Assembly (NCBI GenBank): GCA_009602725.1
Contig: WELB01000030.1
Coordinates: forward strand, 200,304-264,303
Reading direction: 5' to 3'
DNA from: Spirogloea muscicola
Taxonomy: Eukaryota > Streptophyta > Zygnematophyceae > Spirogloeales > Spirogloeaceae
DNA length: 64,000 nucleotides
In this document: piece after piece, positions 56,961 through 64,000 of the stretch
Numbering within the stretch: the first letter of the stretch is position 1
How the letters are laid out: every line of letters starts with the position of its first letter
Program-made: the position numbers and the translations under genes
The notes under the pieces: model-generated
What the model saw: only the letters and a program-made list of their open reading frames with translations
Database searches by the model: none
What the model was told of the DNA's origin: nothing

Positions 56961-57434
56961 ATTTAGTCCTTAAGCCAATTGTAAGGGAAGCACGGCCAAG
57001 CAGGTCATGTTTGCAGCACTTCTTGCAAAGCACGGGCATGTGGAATTGGTGTCAGTGTCATGCAACCAGTCCTTTCACCGGAATGCTGCAGCAGCTGAGG
57101 AGCGAAGTGTTTAGTCCGATAACGACATCCCAACATCAGCAAGTAAGTGCTTGGACGGAAGCATTCATCATTTCTTTCGTGGGTAGTCAGCTATTGCTTT
57201 GTCTTGAAGATTAAGCAAGCCTGAAGCTTGTATTCTATGTTGTAAGTTTTGCCCACGTACCCTCTGTCTACACATAGACCCATCAAGTTTGAAAAGTAAA
57301 TAGTTACGATTCTCCTCTATGCAACTATTGTTGGTCCCGGCTGCGTCTTTAATTCCAAGAGATTGTGAAACAATATACAAGAATGCAACAGCATGCTCCT
57401 GAAGCACTTCCCTGTCAGAAAGCTGCAGAACCTC

Positions 57435-58847
57435 TTAGCCTGATATAGCCAGCAGCTGCTGGAGGTCCTGGTCACTACCCAAGGAAATGACCTGACTGCT
57501 TGCCTGATTCGCTCCAGCAGATATGCCCGCCAGAACCTGGCCGATGCCACGGCCAAATTCGGTGTTACGCTCCACGGGAATCTCGATCCGAAATTCATTG
57601 ACACGAACTGCCTTCTCTTTCATCTCCTCCCTCACGACAATGCTCAAGCCCCTGCAAGCAACACACTTGCAAGTGTACACCTCACTACAGTCATCCTGTA
57701 TCAACTGTCAAATCATTAACAAGACGCACAATGCAGTCAGACACTTCAGTCACATAAAGGCACAGCTGCCAAACCTGCTTCAGAAATTTGATTGTGCTCA
57801 ATGCCAGTCAAGGCTTAAACAGCATACCACAGGGCGGCGGCGCCAATAGTTGTGAACCCGGCTCCAGGCATATAGGCCCCACCAAGGCCGCCGGTGATCA
57901 TTGTGAACGTGGAGCCAGCCTGGTTCTCAAGCTTTGGCAGGAAGGCATTTGCTACCACATAGTGTGTTATGCAGAGATCTGTGATGGCCTTTGCCAGATA
58001 GCTAGACGGCTTGTCTCCAATAACTGGCATATTCCAGTACCCGCTACCCAAGCTCGTCACCAACTGCAACATTGGCAAGACTGAGATAGAATCATGGCGT
58101 GCTTATGTCTGGACATTGAAGGCTTTAGGAAGTAACAAGGCAAGCCATAGGTAAGCGTGTTAAAGGCTTGCACAATGAAGCTGGACATATAAGACAGAGA
58201 AGCCGAGGTGTCTGTCTCCAGCAATACATTCTCCCTGAGTCTCCAACTCAGTCTCAGTTATGGCCCAGTCACAGAAGTTGCTCAAGCCAGCCAGATGTGC
58301 AGATAGCAATTGAGGCACAGTTATTAGTGTCTGTTTGCACAAACATGTTTGTTGTCCTCACATGATTTAGCTGCCCTCCAAGCTTCTCCTCAATGTACTG
58401 TGGAGAAGCAGCACAACGCTCAGTCAGCCGCGAGCATTCTAATCTGCCAGCCAACAACTCGCAGGAAACAGCTACAATCAGCTACAGTTGAGAAATCCGA
58501 CAGAGCTACACTTTTGGGGTCCGACCTTTGCAACGACTTGAGCTCCATCCTCCGTGCCGACATCAGCATTCACGAGGTAGAGGTCCTGGGCGCCGCCGCA
58601 CTCAGTACTGAGGTTGTTGAGCGCGTCGACGCTTCTGGAAGGGACGACGACCCTGCAGCACATGAAGCGCCGGAATTGTAAAGCTGGAATATAAGTTAGC
58701 CAAGCGAGCGAGTGCCTCTAAGGCACAGAATGTTGCTGGAGGATCTGCAAACCAAAGGATCCATTGCACTCACTTGGCGCCAGCTTTGAGGAAGCCATGC
58801 ACAATGCCAGAGCCCACGGTGCCTGCGCCGCCGGCTATGAGCGCGAC
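57435..58847 (-). CDS. SDR-like protein, copy D
   Basis: Exons parallel copies B and C: from 58847 (VALIAGGAGTVGSGIVHGFL-KAGAK), about 58655-58530 (VVVPSRSVDALNNLSTECGG, DLYLVNADVGTEDGAQVVAK), about 58401-58366 (YIEEKLGGQLNH), about 58066-57826 (LVTSLGSGYWNMPVIGDKPS, TFTMITGGLGGAYMPGAGFT) and about 57652-57435 (GLSIVVREEMKEKAVRVNEF...LLAISG). The nucleotide loop is intact; YxxxK is absent. The sequence just before the 58847 acceptor contains stops in the frame used by copies B and C, which shows that region is intron and that the first exon lies upstream, perhaps at ATG 59479. Confidence 0.75.
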
Positions 58848-59479
58848 CTGTACATATCCAAGTCATCATTCAAGGCGAACTTGGCTGGAGCACCGTGGCA
58901 GCGGGCTCAACATGGGTAGAAGCTTCTCTGCTAGCTTCCAGAACGTTTCTGGACAATGGGGCTTCCTAGCTGGCGGCAGCTCAGCTAGGCGTCAAGTGGC
59001 GAGCAAAGCCAGGTCGAGAGACGAGCGCCTGAGCCCACTAGTAGCTCGTTCAGCGGGGGGGCCAAAGGTTGACAAGGGCCCAGGTGGGCTCGCCTGGCCT
59101 TGCAGCCGCTGGACCCCAGCCATGGGAAGGCGGCGAGCCGTCACGAGCCAATGGGTTCAGAGAGGCAGCGCAGCCGCAGAGGCCTGGCGGCGGCGGCAAT
59201 GGCGACGGCGGCGGCGGCAGCGGAGCTAGTTGCCTGGGGGGGGGGAGGAGTGTCAGCTGACGCGGGCTGCACCCACGTCAGCTGACTCGGGGGGGGTGCG
59301 AGCCCGGGGCGGGTGGTCGTCACAGCAGGGCCCCGGTGACGCCAGCGGCCCTGGCCCCGCACGTGCTGCCGGCCGGGCTGCCCAGTTTGAACCAATCTGG
59401 AGACGCCGTGTGGCAGCCGGGGCCTGCCACTTGCGGGCGGGCCGGGGAAGGCTCCGGCCCGGCGCCCGCCCCCCGTCAT
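58848..59479. repeat. upstream block of SDR copy D
   Basis: Diverged counterpart of 48486-49120 and 53450-54060. It contains GGCGGC repeats (59185-59225), two copies of GTCAGCTGAC about 30 bases apart, and the conserved minus-strand ATG. Confidence 0.6.
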
Positions 59480-60580
59480 TCTGCCCAAACGGCAGCCCCA
59501 TTGGGGCTCGCCGTTTGGTTCGCCGCCCGGCCAGCTGCCGCTGCGGCCGTTCCTTACCCTGCCGGTTATTCGTTCATCCTATTTCCTGGGCTGGCCCCGC
59601 TCTCACCCACCGCCCTCCACTGGAAAGCATCTTCTCCTCTATCAGCTTGCCTTGCTTCTCTCACAGCCATCATCTTGCAATGGCATAGCTGTTTTCTCCG
59701 TACCCCGCCCTGGTGCTTGGCAAGCTCCAGGGAGAGGTGGCTACGTCTCACTTTTTAACACGGTGACACAGTTCAAAAGGTATGCGCGCCATGCACCTTC
59801 TCTCCGGCTGCAAGCTACTCCGACTTTGCGCTGCTAACTTGGGGTTGTCGAGCGCCCATTCATAGTAGCTTGCATAGCTGTGTTTAAGCGCGTTCCCCAG
59901 TCCGACCGTGTGGCACTTTATTTCTCCATTGCGGGCTGGCCTCCAACAGCCATCGCCTCTATACTGGCAGATCTTCCCACAGACTATCCCGCTCGCAGCT
60001 TCTGCCACCCCGAGAATTGGGAAGTGCCCTTTTTCAACATGTCGAAGCGTCCACCACAAACCTTGAAGCAGGCACAAATTGATGCTCGTCTGCGGGAGCC
60101 GGTCTTTTCATGGGGCGCCGCACAGCACCAGGCTCGATGATATCCCCGCACCACAGTGATCCTACTTGCACACTTACAATTTGCGCCCTCTGCACACCTT
60201 GGCCGTGGGTCTTCTGCACCAAGGTCCACAGCATGTGATAAGAGCATAATGGAGCCATGCTTCTTGAGCTGTGAGTATGTGTACAACATCTGTCTTATTG
60301 ATCTTAAACTAGCCCTGATGCATTAGCGACCTTACACGAATGAGCACGAATGAATGCACAGTAGTACATGATGTCTTGCACAAATGCATGCTCATTGAGG
60401 GATCTAAGCTTAGGCACCTTGGTCTCTCCTGCAGTTGGTCTTGACAACTGTCATCATCGATGTTGTGTGGAATGACAAGCACACCTGGCCTGCGGCCTAC
60501 TACTTATCATGGTCTTGTGCCTATCAGATTGTGAAAGCTCAGCCTCCTCATTTATTGGCTGCCCTGTAGAAATAGAGCTC
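59480..60580. other. intergenic region between SDR copy D and the CoA hydrolase
   Basis: Holds one hairpin unit (GCGGGCTGGCCTCCAACAGC at about 59931) and spacer-like C/T-rich sequence. No gene recognised. Confidence 0.45.
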
Positions 60581-63500
60581 CTAGAAGTGGAGCTCGGCAC
60601 TAGGAACCTGAAGTGGAGCAAACACCGCCTCCAGGTCTGCAGCTTCCACATCGTCCAGTGATGCAGGTTGCCACTTTGGTTTCTGCGGGACTACCACAGC
60701 TGATGAGTTCCGGTGTGTTGCACTCATCAATGTGCAAATCGACATCTGACAGTTGAAGGATTTTTAGAGACGAGCTGAGGAATTATGTCAGATCACCTTG
60801 GGATATAGTTTGCAATTTTATGCGGATACTTGGACCCCTAATACATGTTACAATAATCTACTCTGCCAATACTATTTTTTTAACTCTGTCAGGATACAGT
60901 CAATACACAATTCTTACTTGGTCTTTGTCGATCAGCGCTGCACGGACACCCTCAACGAAGTCTGGCCGCGTGGAGATGCGAGTCGCTAGTCGATATTCCA
61001 CTTGCATGACCTCCTCTATCTGTGAAACAGGAACAATGCATTGAGCGAGCAGAAGAGCTGGCTCAAAGAACTGGCTCCCATGAAGGGTGGTTGTCAACTG
61101 CTATTGAGCAGCAAATGTGCTGACAAGCAAGAGGTGACTGTATGCTATGGAGTCTTGTACATTGAAGACTTCTACAGTAAGAACAACCGCGACAAACCTG
61201 AGGAGGGGGGGTGCTTGAGGTACAAGCTGCAAGGTGCCGCTGTGTAGCTGCTAGGCTGAAGGGGGCTCCTTTTGCCAAGTCTTGCAGGCATTGATGAGCC
61301 CATGCAGCCTCTGCTAACAGAGACCCAACTATAATCAGATGAGCATGACATGAGTTGCGGTGCTCAAACAGATTGCACATAACAGAGGTCAGGCATCACA
61401 GCTTGTGGGAGTGTTAGAGTGCAGCTACATACCTTCTGGATCATTGGACCTTTCCAGAAGCTGTAAAGATCTAACAATGTCAGCCACTGTCTTATTATCT
61501 CCAAAGCAGCGCTCAATCAGGTGCAAACGCCCCTCAAGAGTAGACTTGTCCTCGGGGGTCTGCTGAAACCTCCCGATGATGGAGTTGACCTCCTCCACAG
61601 TTGACCTGCATATATTCCAGGTAATAACTGGATCAGAAACATACGAGGCGCCAAGATCAACCTGCGGTCTAACAGCACATATGCTTGTTGCATTGCACTC
61701 TGTGTGCTGCAGTGTACAACTTTGGTCTGCTGTGATACGTGGATAAGTGGAGGGCAAACGAAAGTCTTAGATCAATGTGGCAGGCATTATATATGCAACT
61801 TGAGGTGACTTACAGATCCTCTGTTTCCAGTGCATCCTGTAGGCTCTTCAGTTGTTCTGATGGGACATAGTGAGTAGCCAGGCCACTGAAGAGCGCATCT
61901 GCAGGGTTGCTCAGTCTTGCTCCTGTTAGGGCCAGGTATGATCCTGCACCAAGGTCCAGGGCAATTTAGAGCTGAGCAAGTCCCTCCACTGCAAAGCACA
62001 CTCTGAGCATCGACAATTCTGTGATTGGCTCAAGCCAGAATCTCCTTAGACTTCGTGGGCAGGGCACTCTTGATATAAGCAATATGCAACAGGAGCACTA
62101 CCGTCCAAGCTCGAGTCATAGAGGCTAAGCAAGAAATGCTTGCGGACATGGCCGCACGGCATTCTTGGCGATATTGATGTGCGCTTCAGCACAAATGTAA
62201 GTCATTGAAGCCTACCAATGCCTGGCTTGCAAACAGTGGCCGCAAGGTATGCAAATCCAACATCCGGAAATAGACCAATGCTGTTCTCGGGCATAGCTAA
62301 AATTGTCCTCTGCACACAATGTCCAACACGAATCAAAACTTGCTGAGGCTTTTGACAGCTATTCTGGCAATAAGTAGCTGGTGCTATTTGCTGAGTAACG
62401 ATGACAGAGTCGCCTGAGAAAGAGCTGATTCTTCTAAGGTGAGATATCTCAAAGTTGCCTTGATGAGTATACCTCAGTAACAAGCCTGACATGACCATGG
62501 CAAGCAATACCAAGGCCAAAGCCCATTGTCACACCATCCATGAAGCTTACATACGGCTTCCTGCACCTTGCAATAGCGCAAATCAAGGTGTACTCTGCAG
62601 TGAAGACCTGACAGCAACAAAGATGCACACGGGTCTGTTGTGATCCAAGTATGTTGCGATCACCTCTGCTACATGTCATGTGCCATTGCAGCCTCACTAG
62701 TGTTCCATATCCCATTGTGGCTTGTTCCCAGTTACTGCAAATACAGTGTGCTTGCTCAAGTATGCAATAAGTACAGCCGCCACAAGTGACTTGCCCAAGC
62801 TACTCTTGTTTCCGACCCTTATATTTTTCATTGCCACCCGTTTTAAGGATCTGCCGTCATGCTACTACCACCAGCTTCCGAGACTGTACCAAGACCCACA
62901 ACCTTGCAAGCCAGTGCTGACACTGTCATCTGCTCGCACCCTGATGTTGTCATCCATTTGACGTCCCCTCCTGCACGACGTACTCTACATGATATACTCA
63001 AGTTTCACAGCCATTGCTGCAGCCCGTCCCAAAGCTGTGGAGCTATCATTGCTTGCAATACATAGACCACCTCGAGGGACTTCCTGAGCCGTGGACGAAT
63101 ATATAATAGCATCTCCTACTTCAGCCAACAATAACCTGCTGCACAAGTTCGGTAGTTGGTTCCTGCCGAATAGCAGCTGTGCACCACTTGACATCCATAC
63201 CTGCACAAAATAAGATAAACCGATCACAATGGGAGCTGCAATTCGAGTTGTCCACAATTCGCCTGCCAATCCTGTGGCGCAGTGCTGCTCTGACTTGCTC
63301 AATTGGTCAACCTGAGGAGAAGGCCCGTGACGTGCTGCTCTTTATAAGGATCGCTTTGATGCTGCTCGTTGATTGCCAATCGTCCAGTACTTTCTTGAAT
63401 TCGACATCCATATCTGGCAACAGCAGCAGAGAATATCTGTTAGCAGACTCTAGTCAAGGATGACATTTTCATTTCGCCTGAGAAGGGTAAGTAACACGTA

Positions 63501-63664
63501 CAACATAACTTGCTTCGTCAATGGACGCAATCAGCCTGCACAACCAACAACGTCTCACCCAAGTTCATTGCATTAAGGGCCTTTGGCCTGTTGAGCGTGA
63601 TGACGCCGAGGCCATTCGACGAGACTTCAGAGCTAACGAGCGGCGCCTCTGTCGAGTCTGCCAT
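60581..63664 (-). CDS. 3-hydroxyisobutyryl-CoA hydrolase-like protein (plant type)
   Basis: Minus strand, multi-exon, crotonase fold. In order: [34 protein letters not shown] (63664-63560), [20 protein letters not shown] and [12 protein letters not shown] (63450-63310), [20 protein letters not shown] (63205-63130), [40 protein letters not shown] (62610-62485), [20 protein letters not shown] (62300-62230), [30 protein letters not shown] (61940-61830), a helical stretch (61600-61440), [18 protein letters not shown]-type (61310), [28 protein letters not shown] (61010-60920) and a last exon ending PSAELHF (TAG 60581). The family cleaves 3-hydroxyisobutyryl-CoA in valine breakdown; the E and D of [12 protein letters not shown] are the expected catalytic residues. 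Best match is the plant mitochondrial CHY-like-3 type. No PTS1. The same frame extends upstream to ATG 63946 with an Arg-rich, presequence-like leader. Confidence 0.88.
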
Positions 63665-63946
63665 TGCTGCTGCGCGCGATAGAGCCACAGGCGCCCTGCT
63701 CCGTCGGCCTCTCGAGCTTCTCAACAGGCGCGAACCTCCACTATCGATGCAAGCTCGCGTGCTGGCGCAGCGGCTGTGCAGCCAGCTCGCTTGGCGGAGG
63801 CGGCAGCCGAGGCTAACGCGATCGGGCGCTGCGCAATGCCAAGACAACGGCGTCCAATGGTGAGGAGCAGCGGCGCGGCGGAGGCGAGCGGGGCCTCCGG
63901 CGGCGGCGCCACAGTCGCGGGGCGAGCTGAGAAGGCGGATCTTCAT
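63665..63946 (-). other. possible mitochondrial presequence extension of the hydrolase
   Basis: In frame with MADSTEAP and free of stops back to ATG 63946 (MKIRLLSSPRDCGAAAGGPA). Rich in Arg, Ala and Ser with almost no acids, as in mitochondrial targeting peptides. The start could equally be 63664, with this region as 5' UTR. Confidence 0.45.
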
Positions 63947-64000
63947 CAGCCCCGCGACGGAGTCGCTGCCGCGTGGCTTATCAGGCACAACCTTCGTCAC

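Overview
This is nuclear DNA from a eukaryotic green alga or close plant-lineage relative. The evidence is GC-rich genes broken by many short introns, plant-type gene architectures (a PB1-TPR protein like CLMP1/PHOX, an HY5-type bZIP, a HIPL protein, a plant-type 3-hydroxyisobutyryl-CoA hydrolase) and TTTAGGG-like interstitial repeats. A selenoprotein T with an in-frame UGA and a SECIS element argues for an alga rather than a land plant. I cannot name the species. The assembly has one 141-base gap (21804-21944) and single-N joints at 9290, 16857, 34780, 39199 and 49189.

Left part (1-26 kb) is a gene-rich core. In order: PB1/TPR protein (+), 20S proteasome beta-4 (-), long-form tRNase Z (+, 5' end lost at a gap), HY5-like bZIP factor (+), 20S proteasome alpha-3 (-), a probable hyccin/FAM126 protein (+) and selenoprotein T (-). 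Almost every exon join was checked for phase. At least three introns use GC-AG splice sites. LINE remnants sit between beta-4 and tRNase Z.

Middle part (26-43 kb): a nearly full-length LINE (-, zinc finger, reverse transcriptase, PD-(D/E)xK-type endonuclease) lies directly 5' of, and antisense to, the C-terminal exon of a glyoxal/galactose-oxidase-like gene. Then come a HIPL glucose/sorbosone-dehydrogenase-like gene (-) with a proline-rich tail interrupted by a LINE-3'-end repeat, an OCIA-domain membrane protein (-) and a METTL21-like methyltransferase (+).

Right part (43-64 kb): four paralogous short-chain dehydrogenase/reductase (SDR) genes, all on the minus strand. One is diverged (43.4-45.0 kb) and three are similar copies repeating about every 5 kb (47.1, 52.1, 57.4 kb) with their flanks. 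Comparing the repeated units exposes later insertions: a 343-bp DNA transposon with terminal inverted repeats, 5'-truncated LINE ends and a 465-bp insert with a 7-bp target duplication. The SDR copies lack the usual YxxxK motif. The window ends with a 3-hydroxyisobutyryl-CoA hydrolase-like gene (-).

The most informative result is the selenoprotein T gene: a UGA at codon 76 in a C-T-S-U motif and a foldable type-II SECIS in the 3' UTR, which a standard gene caller would truncate. The most system-like result is the LINE family whose copies share a protein end (LTRGY then stop) and a GGCTGGC...hairpin 3' UTR scattered through the window.
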